Positions 15,523 to 22,491 of a stretch of 23,084 bases of DNA are shown piece after piece; position 1 is the first letter of the stretch; every line of letters starts with the position of its first letter. The DNA is from an uncultured Clostridia bacterium (lineage in GTDB: Bacteria > Bacillota > Clostridia > Christensenellales > CAG-138), in the NCBI GenBank assembly GCA_934633695.1, contig CAKTYT010000018.1, positions 1-23,084 of the forward strand, read 5' to 3'. Both the position numbers and the translations under genes were made by a program. The notes under the pieces were generated by a model. That model made no database searches and was not told where the DNA came from. It saw only the letters and a list, made by a program, of their open reading frames with translations.

Positions 15523-16224
15523 TTATTTTACTGATTTGATTTCACCGGTCGTTGTTAGTGTCACGACCCTTACGGGCAGGTTCTTTCCGCAAATCCGAAG
15601 TGCATTTCTAACCGCCGCTTCGATTCCGCCGCAGCAGGGCACTTCCATCCGTACAACAAGGATTTCTTTTATAGTGTTCAATGCGAATATCCCCGAAAGC
15701 TTTTTCGCATGGTCTGCCAAATCGAGTTTAGGACAGCCGATCAACGTTATCCGTCCGGCGATAAAGTCTTCGTGGAAATTTCCGTAAGCATATGCCGTAC
15801 AGTCGGCGGCGATGAGCAGGCTTGCATTATTGTAAAAATCCGATTGAACCGGTGCAAGCTCTATTTGGATCGGCCACTGCGAAAGCCTTCCTCCCGTTTT
15901 TTCCGCTCCAAAGTCATTTTTTTCACCGTCCCTGCAATGCTCGATCCTCTTTGCCGCAGAACCCGGGCAGCTGCACGGAGCTGCCTTCGCCTTTTTGGCA
16001 CGCTCGACCGCATCTGCATCGTATGCAGCCGCCTCACGCTCAATGAAGTTTATTGCACCCGTCGGACACACCGGCAGACAGTCGCCCAGACCATCGCAAT
16101 AATCGTCACGCATGAGCTTCGCCTTGCCGTTCACCATTCCGATTGCTCCCTCATGGCAGGCGTTTGCACATGCACCGCAGCCGTTGCAAAGTTCCTCGCT
16201 GATGTTTATAACTCTTCTCAACAT
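15523..16224 (-). CDS. 4Fe-4S binding protein
   Basis: A 233-residue soluble protein with a ferredoxin-like N-terminal domain. The first cysteine set is C13-x2-C16-x2-C19-x3-C23. The second region has C43, C49 and C53, with Leu at position 46 where a bacterial ferredoxin would carry the second cysteine, so only seven of eight usual ligands are visible. A Cys-containing CSCPGS motif (84-89), Cys142, Cys164 and a CC pair at 197-198 lie in the C-terminal domain. Proteins of this type often sit beside hybrid-cluster protein genes and a Crp/Fnr regulator in Clostridia; no hcp gene is present here. A GGAGG site precedes the ATG. It is first in an operon with the Cys-motif protein and divergent from the regulator gene. 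Electron transfer or redox sensing is likely; the partner is unknown. Confidence 0.85.
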   Translation of the reverse strand: MLRRVINISEELCNGCGACANACHEGAIGMVNGKAKLMRDDYCDGLGDCLPVCPTGAINFIEREAAAYDADAVERAKKAKAAPCSCPGSAAKRIEHCRDGEKNDFGAEKTGGRLSQWPIQIELAPVQSDFYNNASLLIAADCTAYAYGNFHEDFIAGRITLIGCPKLDLADHAKKLSGIFALNTIKEILVVRMEVPCCGGIEAAVRNALRICGKNLPVRVVTLTTTGEIKSVK

Positions 16225-16264
16225 TTTCTCAATCCTCCGTTTTTCTTTACTTATGCGTTTCCGC

Positions 16265-16293
16265 TTGCTTTTCCAAGGCTATTATAGTACAAT
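16265..16293 (+). promoter_or_regulatory. Promoter of the Crp/Fnr-type regulator gene
   Basis: TTGCTT (16265-16270), 17 bp, TACAAT (16288-16293). The predicted start is near 16300. Its -10 box lies immediately beside the divergent -10 box at 16281-16286, so the two promoters overlap and should exclude each other. Confidence 0.65.
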
Positions 16294-16323
16294 ATCCATG
16301 AATATTCCGTTGCATTTGCAACG
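16281..16323 (-). promoter_or_regulatory. Promoter of the 4Fe-4S operon with palindromic Crp/Fnr-type operator
   Basis: On the minus strand TATAAT lies at 16286-16281, giving a predicted start at 16274, but no -35 hexamer is recognisable. A perfect 16-bp palindrome, CGTTGCATTTGCAACG (16308-16323), is centred at -41.5 from that start, the classical class II activator position. For the opposite promoter it lies at about +9 to +24, a repressing position. That the divergent regulator binds here is an inference. Confidence 0.6.
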
Positions 16324-16336
16324 AAAAGGAGATTTA

Positions 16337-17041
16337 ATGGAGCAATATCTGTCTCTCATCCGTGCAGCACACCTGTTTCACGGGATCGACGAAAAGGATA
16401 CGCTGAAGCTTCTTCGCTGTCTCAATTCAACCGTACACAAATACAAACACGGCGAATACATTTTCCGTGCCGGGCAAAGGCTTACGCTGTTTGCGATCCT
16501 CCTTGAAGGCAGGGTGTACATTCAAAATGATGACTACTGGGGCAACCGGAGCATTCTCAACGAGCTTTCGGCAGGCGAGGTCTTCGGCGAATCCTATGCC
16601 GTTGTCTCGGAGGAGACGCAGGAGACTCTGCCGCTGCTGAACGACGTTGTTGCCGTCACCGACTGCTCAGTACTCTTTTCGGACACGGAGCGTGTGTTTT
16701 TTCCCTGTGAAACGGCATGTGCCTGCCATTCCGTGCTGCTTTTGAACCTCTTCTCCGTGCTTGCCGAGAGGAACAGGCTGCTTACGGAGAAGCTCGGTCA
16801 CATGTCAAAACGCACTACGAGGGAAAAGCTCCTCTCCTACCTCTCTTGTCGGCAGGCATTGACCGGCTCTTCCTCCTTCAGGATCCCGTTTAACAGGCAG
16901 CAGCTTGCAGATTTTCTCTCCGTTGACCGCAGTGCAATGTCGAACGAACTGTGCAAGATGCGTAACGAAGGCATTCTTGATTTCTGTCGAAGCGACTTCA
17001 CATTAAAAAATCCACATGAATTTACGGAGGACAGCGAATGA
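16337..17041 (+). CDS. Crp/Fnr-family transcriptional regulator
   Basis: A 234-residue regulator: N-terminal cyclic-nucleotide-binding-like beta barrel (about 15-120), dimer helix (about 130-160), and C-terminal winged helix with the recognition region NRQQLADFLSVDRSAMSNEL. The sensor part lacks the N-terminal cysteine cluster of E. coli Fnr. It has CETACAC near the start of the dimer helix, a feature I associate with clostridial Crp-type regulators near redox genes. The effector is unknown. The start at 16337 is chosen because AAGGAG lies just upstream and the preceding in-frame residues run through the divergent promoter. The gene overlaps the exonuclease gene by four bases (ATGA), so they are translationally coupled. 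Confidence 0.92.
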   Translation: MEQYLSLIRAAHLFHGIDEKDTLKLLRCLNSTVHKYKHGEYIFRAGQRLTLFAILLEGRVYIQNDDYWGNRSILNELSAGEVFGESYAVVSEETQETLPLLNDVVAVTDCSVLFSDTERVFFPCETACACHSVLLLNLFSVLAERNRLLTEKLGHMSKRTTREKLLSYLSCRQALTGSSSFRIPFNRQQLADFLSVDRSAMSNELCKMRNEGILDFCRSDFTLKNPHEFTEDSE

Positions 17042-17796
17042 AACTGGTATCTTGGAACGTCAATGGGCTTCGTGCCTGCATGGGTAAGGGCTTTAACGAC
17101 TTTTTCACTGAAATCGATGCAGATATTTTTGCCGTTCAGGAAACAAAGCTTCAGGCAGGTCAAATTGACTTTTGCCCCGAAAACCGCAGCTGTTTTTGGA
17201 ATTATGCCATAAAAAAGGGCTATTCCGGGACGGCCGTCTTTTCAAAAGCCGAGCCTGTTTCTTCCGCACTTGGAATGGGGCTTTCCGAAGAGTTCGAATC
17301 GGAAGGCAGGGTCATTACGCTCGAATACCCTGAGTTTTTCTTCGTTACCGTTTACACTCCCAATGCTCAGCGTGAGCTTACGCGGCTTGAATACCGATGC
17401 CGCTGGGAAGACGAGTTTCGCAATTATGTTCAAAAACTCGACAAGTTAAAGCCTGTCATTATCTGTGGTGACCTCAACGTTGCTCATAATGAGATCGACC
17501 TTAAAAACCCCAAGTCCAACAGGGGCAACGCAGGCTTTACCGATGAAGAACGTGGAAAATTCACTCAGCTGCTCCAATCGGGTTTTACCGACAGCTTCCG
17601 TTTCCTCTACCCCGACCGCACGGAGGCATACACATGGTGGAGCTATATGTTTAAGGCACGTGAAAAGAATGTCGGCTGGCGTATCGATTACTTCGTTGTA
17701 AGCGACCGCATTGCACCCAGGATTAAGGAGGCCTTTATCTGTTCCGATGTTTTTGGCAGCGACCACTGCCCCGTCGGCATCGATATTGACCTTTAA
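17038..17796 (+). CDS. xth: Exodeoxyribonuclease III / AP endonuclease
   Basis: A 252-residue cytoplasmic DNA-repair enzyme of the ExoIII/APE1 family, which cleaves at abasic sites and removes 3' blocking groups. The family motifs are all present: SWNVNG at the start (Asn8), QETK with metal ligand Glu35, GDLNVAH with Asp145 and Asn147, WRIDYF, and the terminal SDHCP with Asp242-His243. The length is standard. Its ATG overlaps the stop of the redox regulator. An aldo/keto reductase follows after 32 bases, so base-excision repair may be co-regulated with redox state. Confidence 0.96.
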   Translation: MKLVSWNVNGLRACMGKGFNDFFTEIDADIFAVQETKLQAGQIDFCPENRSCFWNYAIKKGYSGTAVFSKAEPVSSALGMGLSEEFESEGRVITLEYPEFFFVTVYTPNAQRELTRLEYRCRWEDEFRNYVQKLDKLKPVIICGDLNVAHNEIDLKNPKSNRGNAGFTDEERGKFTQLLQSGFTDSFRFLYPDRTEAYTWWSYMFKAREKNVGWRIDYFVVSDRIAPRIKEAFICSDVFGSDHCPVGIDIDL

Positions 17797-17828
17797 TTTA
17801 TAAAAATGTAAAGAATAGAAAGATTAAA

Positions 17829-18950
17829 ATGAAAAAACTCGGCTTTGGACTTATGCGTCTGCCCCTCACCGACCCAAACGACTCGGCGAGCATCGATATG
17901 GAGCAGGCAAGGCAAATGATCGATGAATTCATAGACAACGGATTCACCTATTTTGATACCGCCTACATGTACCACAAGTACAAGAGTGAAACAGCTGTCA
18001 GGGAGCTTCTGACCTCCCGTCACGACAGGAACAGCTTCACTCTCACAAGCAAGCTGCCCATAATGAGCCTGCATTCCGCAGATGAGCTTGAGAAGGTGTT
18101 CAACGAGCAGCTTGAGAAATGTGGCGTTGACTATTTCGACTATTACCTTGTTCACAATGTCAACCGCAACGACATGGACAATGTAAACAATTTTGATGCA
18201 TTCGGCTTTGTCCAGAAGAAAAAAGCCGAGGGTAAGGTTCGGCACATCGGCTTCTCCTTCCACGACACTGCGGAAATGCTTGACACTGTGCTTACTGAGC
18301 ATCCTGAGGTCGACCTTGTTCAGCTTCAGATAAACTACCTCGATTGGGAGCACGGTCAAGTCCAATCCCGTCTCTGCTATGAAACGGCAAGGAAGCATAA
18401 TAAGCCTATCGTTATCATGGATCCTGTCAAGGGCGGAACTCTTGCATCGGTCCCCGACGCCGCACTCCGCATCATGAAGTCACTTCACCCCGATATGAGT
18501 CCTGCAAGCTGGGCCATTCGCTTTGCGGCAAGCCTCGAAGGAGTCATGGTCGTTCTGAGCGGAATGTCCGACCTTTCGCAGCTCCGTGACAATATGGGCT
18601 TTATGAAGGAGTTCGCTCCCATTTCAAAGGAAGAGCTTGAAATTATCCGCACCGTTACAGACATCGTATATTCATCCATACTCGTTCCATGCACAGGTTG
18701 TGCATATTGTGTGGAAAAATGTCCTGCAAATATCCCGATCCCTGATTATTTTTCCTTGTTCAATCGCAAAAAACAGGGAAAACTCCCCCGCACCCGAGAC
18801 GGACGCAGCGAAGAATATGACACGCTTGCCGCTTCCCACGGCAAGGCAAGCGACTGTCTAAAGTGCGGAAGCTGTGAAAACCTATGTCCCCAACACATTG
18901 AAATTCGCAGTAAGCTCGAAAAAGTCGCAAAGGAATTCGAACGGGATTGA
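17829..18950 (+). CDS. Aldo/keto reductase with C-terminal 2[4Fe-4S] domain
   Basis: A 373-residue cytoplasmic oxidoreductase. The TIM-barrel aldo/keto reductase domain (about 1-270) has Asp43 and Tyr48 in DTAYMYHK, Lys75 in TSKLP and His109 in YLVHN, which correspond to the catalytic tetrad. A ferredoxin-like tail carries two complete sets: C288, C291, C294, C298 and C343, C346, C349, C353, each followed by P or PQ. This fusion is common in anaerobic Clostridia; the physiological substrate is generally unknown. It is preceded by a weak AGAAAG site and no clear promoter, so it is probably read from the regulator/exonuclease transcript. Confidence 0.93.
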   Translation: MKKLGFGLMRLPLTDPNDSASIDMEQARQMIDEFIDNGFTYFDTAYMYHKYKSETAVRELLTSRHDRNSFTLTSKLPIMSLHSADELEKVFNEQLEKCGVDYFDYYLVHNVNRNDMDNVNNFDAFGFVQKKKAEGKVRHIGFSFHDTAEMLDTVLTEHPEVDLVQLQINYLDWEHGQVQSRLCYETARKHNKPIVIMDPVKGGTLASVPDAALRIMKSLHPDMSPASWAIRFAASLEGVMVVLSGMSDLSQLRDNMGFMKEFAPISKEELEIIRTVTDIVYSSILVPCTGCAYCVEKCPANIPIPDYFSLFNRKKQGKLPRTRDGRSEEYDTLAASHGKASDCLKCGSCENLCPQHIEIRSKLEKVAKEFERD

Positions 18951-19126
18951 TTTTCACATTAAAACATGCCATTCGAGTGGAAAATTTTTCCTGAATCAGT
19001 TTTCATCTGCGAGCAATACTATGAGTGCGGCTTGATTGAAGTGCGGCAGAGTGAATTGTTCCCGGTGACTGTTCAACTTCCTGTTACGGCTTTAACCGAG
19101 CCGTAATAACCGAATGGAGAATTGCC

Positions 19127-19306
19127 ATGGATAAGAATAAGATTGGTTGTCAGACCATCGGCTGCCGCGTAACCAGCTGCCGCCACAACGACAAGGGTTC
19201 CTACTGTGAACTCTCCCGAATCCAGGTCGAACCCTGCTGCGGCCAGTGCAGCGGTTCCGGCAAGGCCGAGGATGAAAGCCTCTGCGGAAGCTATCTGCCC
19301 AGATAA
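19127..19306 (+). CDS. DUF1540 small cysteine-rich protein
   Basis: A 59-residue protein with eight cysteines. IGCRVTSCRHNDKGSYC followed by RIQVEPC matches the DUF1540 pattern C-x4-C-x-x-N-x(n)-C-x(n)-I-x-V, a putative metal-binding domain common in sporulating Firmicutes and of unknown function. GGAGA lies 6 nt before the ATG. A hairpin with an 8-bp stem (TTACGGCT 19084-19091 with AGCCGTAA 19099-19106) lies just upstream in its leader. No convincing promoter was recognised in 18951-19083. The gene converges on spoIID. Confidence 0.8.
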   Translation: MDKNKIGCQTIGCRVTSCRHNDKGSYCELSRIQVEPCCGQCSGSGKAEDESLCGSYLPR

Positions 19307-19338
19307 CCTTCCTCAGTAAAAGAGCAAGAACAAAAGAA

Positions 19339-19383
19339 CGAAAGGGGAAGCGGTGATTTTCATCCTTCCCCTTTCGCCTTTTC
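19339..19383. terminator. Bidirectional terminator shared by the DUF1540 gene and spoIID
   Basis: Perfect 12-bp stem CGAAAGGGGAAG (19339-19350) with CTTCCCCTTTCG (19365-19376); a short GAT/ATC pair can extend it inward. CCTTTTC follows on the plus strand and TTCTTTTGTTCTTG on the minus strand. The right arm codes for the last residues of SpoIID, and the spoIID stop codon (19360-19362) lies in the loop. Confidence 0.8.
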
Positions 19384-20424
19384 AATTCTGTCCTTCAGCT
19401 TCTCGAGCTCAACGCCGGTATAATAGTGTTTTAATATTGTCCGATAGTCATAGCCTTCCTCCGCCATTGCATTTGCTCCGTTTTGACTCATTCCGACGCC
19501 GTGCCCGAACCCTATACATTTGATTTTGACTTCATCGCCATTGAATTCAAACGAAAAATTCGTGCTGTGCAGGTTGAATGCCGTCCGCATCTGCTGCCCC
19601 GTCACGACCGTTTGTCCGAGGCTTACAAGCTTTACTCTGCCTGAGTCCGTCCTGTCCCAAACCTCGACCTGCCCGACAGCATCGGTCATCTCCGCCTGCG
19701 GAAACTTTTCATTGACCGCCCTTATGAAATCTTCCTTTTTAAAAACCTTTTCATCTGTAAAATCGGAGTATTTTTCCTCCCCCATGCTCTCGACCGAAAC
19801 AAGGTATGGCAGGGCGACAGCAAAGACGGCATCGGAGTTTTCCGTCATTCCTCCGGATGATGAATGATACAGTGCATTTATTACTTCACCATCGCAGGTC
19901 AGTATTTCTCCCTCCGTTTCAAAAACGGCTGTTAAGATTTTTTCATAGTATTTCGCAAAATATTTTCCCCAACGCTTTATAAGCTGTTCCGTCGATAAAA
20001 AAGCCTGACAGCAGGTGTGGTCAGTGCAGACTGTATGTCCGCTTTTGCACTTTGCCTCACCGAGCATGTGCTTGACTGTAAAGGTTCTTGCCGCAACCGC
20101 CTGTGCCTTGAGTGCTTCGCTCTCAAAGCTTGCCGGCATCTCAGCAGCGACGACGTGAATAATATAGTCTTCAAGCCCAATATTCAGAGACTCGCCACCC
20201 GCCCACACATCCACGGCAATCCTGTTCTTTTGCTCGGCAGTGACGTTCAGTTTCTCCTCGATTTCCGCAACAAGATCCAATCCCCGTTTGATTTCGGGAA
20301 TCAAGTTCATTTGCAAAAATCCACCTCCTCTGCCGTCAGTCTCGGCGAAGCCGAGAAGGGCTCTTGCTGCGAAAGCTGCGATTACGAGGATAACTAAAAG
20401 CTTTCCGAAATTTTTTCTTTTCAT
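19360..20424 (-). CDS. spoIID: Stage II sporulation protein D (SpoIID/LytB domain)
   Basis: A 354-residue membrane-anchored lytic transglycosylase of sporulation, expected to act with SpoIIM and SpoIIP on septal peptidoglycan during engulfment in the mother cell. A single N-terminal anchor (about 9-27) is followed by the SpoIID domain with GLEDYIIHVVAAEMP, where Glu95 is the expected catalytic residue, and LKAQAVAARTF. A Cys/His-rich stretch (C126, H130, C133, H136, C138, C139) fits the zinc site described for clostridial SpoIID. The domain ends with GFGHGVGMSQNGA and the HYYTGV motif. The ATG has only a poor AGG element upstream. A weak sigma-E-like pair (GAATATT at 20459-20453 and AATAGGCT at 20438-20431, 14-bp spacing) precedes it. 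Confidence 0.93.
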   Translation of the reverse strand: MKRKNFGKLLVILVIAAFAARALLGFAETDGRGGGFLQMNLIPEIKRGLDLVAEIEEKLNVTAEQKNRIAVDVWAGGESLNIGLEDYIIHVVAAEMPASFESEALKAQAVAARTFTVKHMLGEAKCKSGHTVCTDHTCCQAFLSTEQLIKRWGKYFAKYYEKILTAVFETEGEILTCDGEVINALYHSSSGGMTENSDAVFAVALPYLVSVESMGEEKYSDFTDEKVFKKEDFIRAVNEKFPQAEMTDAVGQVEVWDRTDSGRVKLVSLGQTVVTGQQMRTAFNLHSTNFSFEFNGDEVKIKCIGFGHGVGMSQNGANAMAEEGYDYRTILKHYYTGVELEKLKDRIEKAKGEG

Positions 20425-20461
20425 GTCAAAAGCCTATTCGGATTTTGTCACAAATATTCCA

Positions 20462-20490
20462 TTGAAACGGCGAATAATTTACTGTATAAT
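20462..20490 (+). promoter_or_regulatory. Promoter of the nfeD-floA operon
   Basis: TTGAAA (20462-20467), 17 bp, TATAAT (20485-20490). The predicted start is near 20497, giving a 5' leader of about 130 nt before nfeD. Confidence 0.8.
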
Positions 20491-20564
20491 AATGCTCGGG
20501 CGGAGGTATGCTTTCGATATGGGACTCTTTTTGCCGGTGCTTTGATTTCCGATACTGAGGAAGG

Positions 20565-20580
20565 TATTTCCCGGGAAATA
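20565..20580. promoter_or_regulatory. Perfect 16-bp palindrome in the nfeD leader
   Basis: TATTTCCCGGGAAATA is a perfect dyad with no spacer, about 70 nt downstream of the predicted transcription start. It could be an operator for a dimeric regulator; as RNA it has no loop and would form only a shorter hairpin. No T run follows, so it is not a terminator. Confidence 0.4.
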
Positions 20581-20628
20581 TTCACCCTTCAATGCAGATT
20601 TTCGTCAATAACCATTAAGGAGGTACAT

Positions 20629-21180
20629 ATGTTTTCAAGTTTCGCCATGTTGGCTGCATCAGCTGCCGGCGAGCCCGGATTTTTCAGTTCATGGGCTTCC
20701 GGACTTAACCTCGGAGCAATAATTCTTCTGCTTCTCGGTGTAATATTGATTGTTATCGAAATGCTCATCCCCGGTTTCGGCATTGCAGGCATATCCGGCG
20801 GTGCTGCCTGCATAGCAGGGCTCATCATCGGGTCCGATACCTTTGAGGCAGCCCTTTTCACCTTCGGCATTATTGTTGTTGTGCTGCTGCTTTCAGCGGT
20901 AGTGATTTTTAAATTCGTTTTCGGGAAGAGCAAAAAGCCCTCAAAAATCGTGTTGAGTGAAGCTATCAGCCGTGACGAAATTGACAATGCCGAGGCTCGT
21001 TCCGAACTCATCGGCAAATCCGGCATTGCACTTACTCCGCTGCGTCCTTCGGGAATCGCAATGGTAGACGGCAAGCGTCTCGACGTGCTTGCATCGGGCG
21101 AATTTGTCGCAAAGGGTGAATCCGTCACCGTGGTATCAATCGAGGGAATTAAGATCAACGTTGAAAAAACAGAAAAATAA
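20629..21180 (+). CDS. Short NfeD-family membrane protein
   Basis: A 183-residue protein of the NfeD family that usually pairs with flotillin/stomatin-type SPFH proteins. Hydrophobic segments lie at about 27-45, 52-68 and 75-97, and contain the EMLIPGFGIAGISGG motif (44-58) typical of the family. A linker leads to a C-terminal OB-fold domain (about 125-180) with LIGKSGIALTPLRPSGIAMVDGKRLDV. It lacks the N-terminal ClpP-like protease domain of long NfeD proteins. The start at 20629 is fixed by AAGGAGG 5 nt upstream. It is first in the floA operon and may help organise membrane microdomains with FloA. Confidence 0.9.
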   Translation: MFSSFAMLAASAAGEPGFFSSWASGLNLGAIILLLLGVILIVIEMLIPGFGIAGISGGAACIAGLIIGSDTFEAALFTFGIIVVVLLLSAVVIFKFVFGKSKKPSKIVLSEAISRDEIDNAEARSELIGKSGIALTPLRPSGIAMVDGKRLDVLASGEFVAKGESVTVVSIEGIKINVEKTEK

Positions 21181-21196
21181 AATTTTTATTCACAGA

Positions 21197-21361
21197 TTGT
21201 ATGACTTTCCCCGTGCTGACGAGGGAAACCCCTACAGCAGCACATTAAGCAATGAAGCCCTTCGATCAATGCGGCGGCGTGATTGGGCAGTTATCATCGT
21301 TCTTGTACCGCTCCTGATTGCACTTGCAGTTGTCGCTGCCGTGCTTGCGGCAAAGAACTGA
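21197..21361 (+). CDS. Possible small single-pass membrane protein between nfeD and floA
   Basis: An open frame ends at 21361 with a strongly hydrophobic segment (AVIIVLVPLLIALAVVAAVLAA) preceded by MRRRDW, so a type with cytoplasmic N-terminus and one membrane helix is expected. The first start after the nfeD stop is TTG at 21197, giving 54 residues; the ATG at 21272 would give only 29. The frame stays open upstream into nfeD in another frame. No good ribosome binding site is visible, so the start is uncertain. The membrane segment and the position inside the operon favour a real gene. I do not recognise a family. Confidence 0.5.
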   Translation: MYDFPRADEGNPYSSTLSNEALRSMRRRDWAVIIVLVPLLIALAVVAAVLAAKN

Positions 21362-21408
21362 CAGACATATTTAACCGTTTCATACGGTCAATTTAAAGGA
21401 GGAACAAC

Positions 21409-22446
21409 ATGTACAAACTCTTACTTGAAGCAGCTGACTGGGCAGCCTACTCGAGCAGCGGCAGCAGCCTTTCCATTGGTGCGATAATAGGCATTATCAT
21501 TGCCGCAATCATCGTTCTGATTTTCTTCTTCCGTTTCGTACCCATCGGACTTGCAATTTCGGCGGGTGCATCCGGCGTCAGGGTCGGACTTTTCCAGCTG
21601 GTCGGCATGCGTATAAGGAAGGTCAGTCCCCACCGCATTGTAGAACCTCTCATCAAGGCGACAAAAGCGGGTCTTAAGCTCAACCTCGACAGGATGGAAG
21701 CTCACTATCTTGCGGGCGGCAACGTAGACAGGGTCGTCAATGCACTCATTGCTTCCCAGGGTGCGGGAATAGACCTCGATTTTGAAAAAGCATGTCTTAT
21801 CGACCTTGCAGGCAGGGACGTTCTCTCAGCAGTTCAGATGAGCGTCAGCCCCAAAGTTATCGAAACACCCATCATTGCCGCAATTGCCAAGGACGGCATT
21901 GAGCTTCGTGCAAAGGCAAAGGTAACTGTACGCGTCAATATTGACCGCCTTGTCGGCGGGGCAGGTGAGGAAACGATCATCGCCCGCGTCGGCGAAGGTA
22001 TCGTCACGACCATCGGTTCATCCATAAGCCATAAAGACGTACTCGAAAATCCCGATTCCATCTCTCAGACGGTTCTTGGAAAGGGGCTTGACAGCGGTAC
22101 CGCATTCGAAATTCTCTCAATCGACATTGCTGATGTCGATGTCGGCGTAAACGTCGGTGCAAAGCTCCAGATTGACCAGGCTGAAGCTGATAAACGCATT
22201 GCACAGGCAAAGGCCGAGGAACGCCGTGCGATGGCAGTTGCACAGGAGCAGGAGAATAAGGCAGAGGTTCAGGGTATGCGTGCAAGAGTTATCGAAGCGG
22301 AGGCAGAAGTTCCCCGTGCGATGGCAGCGGCTTTCAGAAACGGCAACCTCGGTATTATGGACTACTATCGCATGAAAAACATGATGGCCGATACCGAAAT
22401 GCGTGAGTCGATAGGCAAGACCACTGCTCCGGCAGAAGATAAATAA
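21409..22446 (+). CDS. floA: Flotillin-like protein FloA
   Basis: A 345-residue SPFH-family protein that scaffolds functional membrane microdomains. One membrane helix (about 21-42) is followed directly by the SPFH core with GASGVRVGLFQLVGMRIRKV and the conserved GNVDRVVNALIASQGAGIDLDFEKACLIDLAGRDV region. The helical tail (about 255-300) contains repeated A-E-rich segments ending in EAEVPRAMAAAFR, typical of FloA. The length matches the family (about 330-350). AAAGGAGG lies before the ATG. In Bacillus the homologous gene also follows an nfeD-type gene, so the operon arrangement supports the call. Confidence 0.97.
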   Translation: MYKLLLEAADWAAYSSSGSSLSIGAIIGIIIAAIIVLIFFFRFVPIGLAISAGASGVRVGLFQLVGMRIRKVSPHRIVEPLIKATKAGLKLNLDRMEAHYLAGGNVDRVVNALIASQGAGIDLDFEKACLIDLAGRDVLSAVQMSVSPKVIETPIIAAIAKDGIELRAKAKVTVRVNIDRLVGGAGEETIIARVGEGIVTTIGSSISHKDVLENPDSISQTVLGKGLDSGTAFEILSIDIADVDVGVNVGAKLQIDQAEADKRIAQAKAEERRAMAVAQEQENKAEVQGMRARVIEAEAEVPRAMAAAFRNGNLGIMDYYRMKNMMADTEMRESIGKTTAPAEDK

Positions 22447-22491
22447 TCCCGGCTCTTCGCAGCGTTCTTTTATGGATAAGGAGGTGTCGCT

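Noticed and set aside
16112..16336. 75 extra in-frame codons upstream of the Crp/Fnr-type regulator
   Set aside because: They run through the divergent promoter region and opposite the 4Fe-4S gene, have no ribosome binding site, and the internal ATG at 16337 has AAGGAG and the normal family N-terminus.
17793..18398. A 201-codon minus-strand open frame opposite the aldo/keto reductase
   Set aside because: The plus-strand gene has all catalytic and Fe-S motifs; the opposite frame has no start signals or domain.
18951..18990. A terminator after the aldo/keto reductase gene
   Set aside because: A CCA/TGG mini-stem followed by an A/T-rich run is visible, but the stem is too short to support a call.
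20431..20459. Sigma-E promoter for spoIID (GAATATT, 14 bp, AATAGGCT)
   Set aside because: The -35 part is good and the spacing fits, but the -10 part matches poorly and the start would fall at the ATG with no leader. Mentioned in the spoIID entry, not listed as a feature.
20508..20558. A 16-codon leader peptide frame at the start of the nfeD leader
   Set aside because: The GGAGG is only one base from the ATG, there are no runs of one amino acid, and there is no attenuator hairpin.
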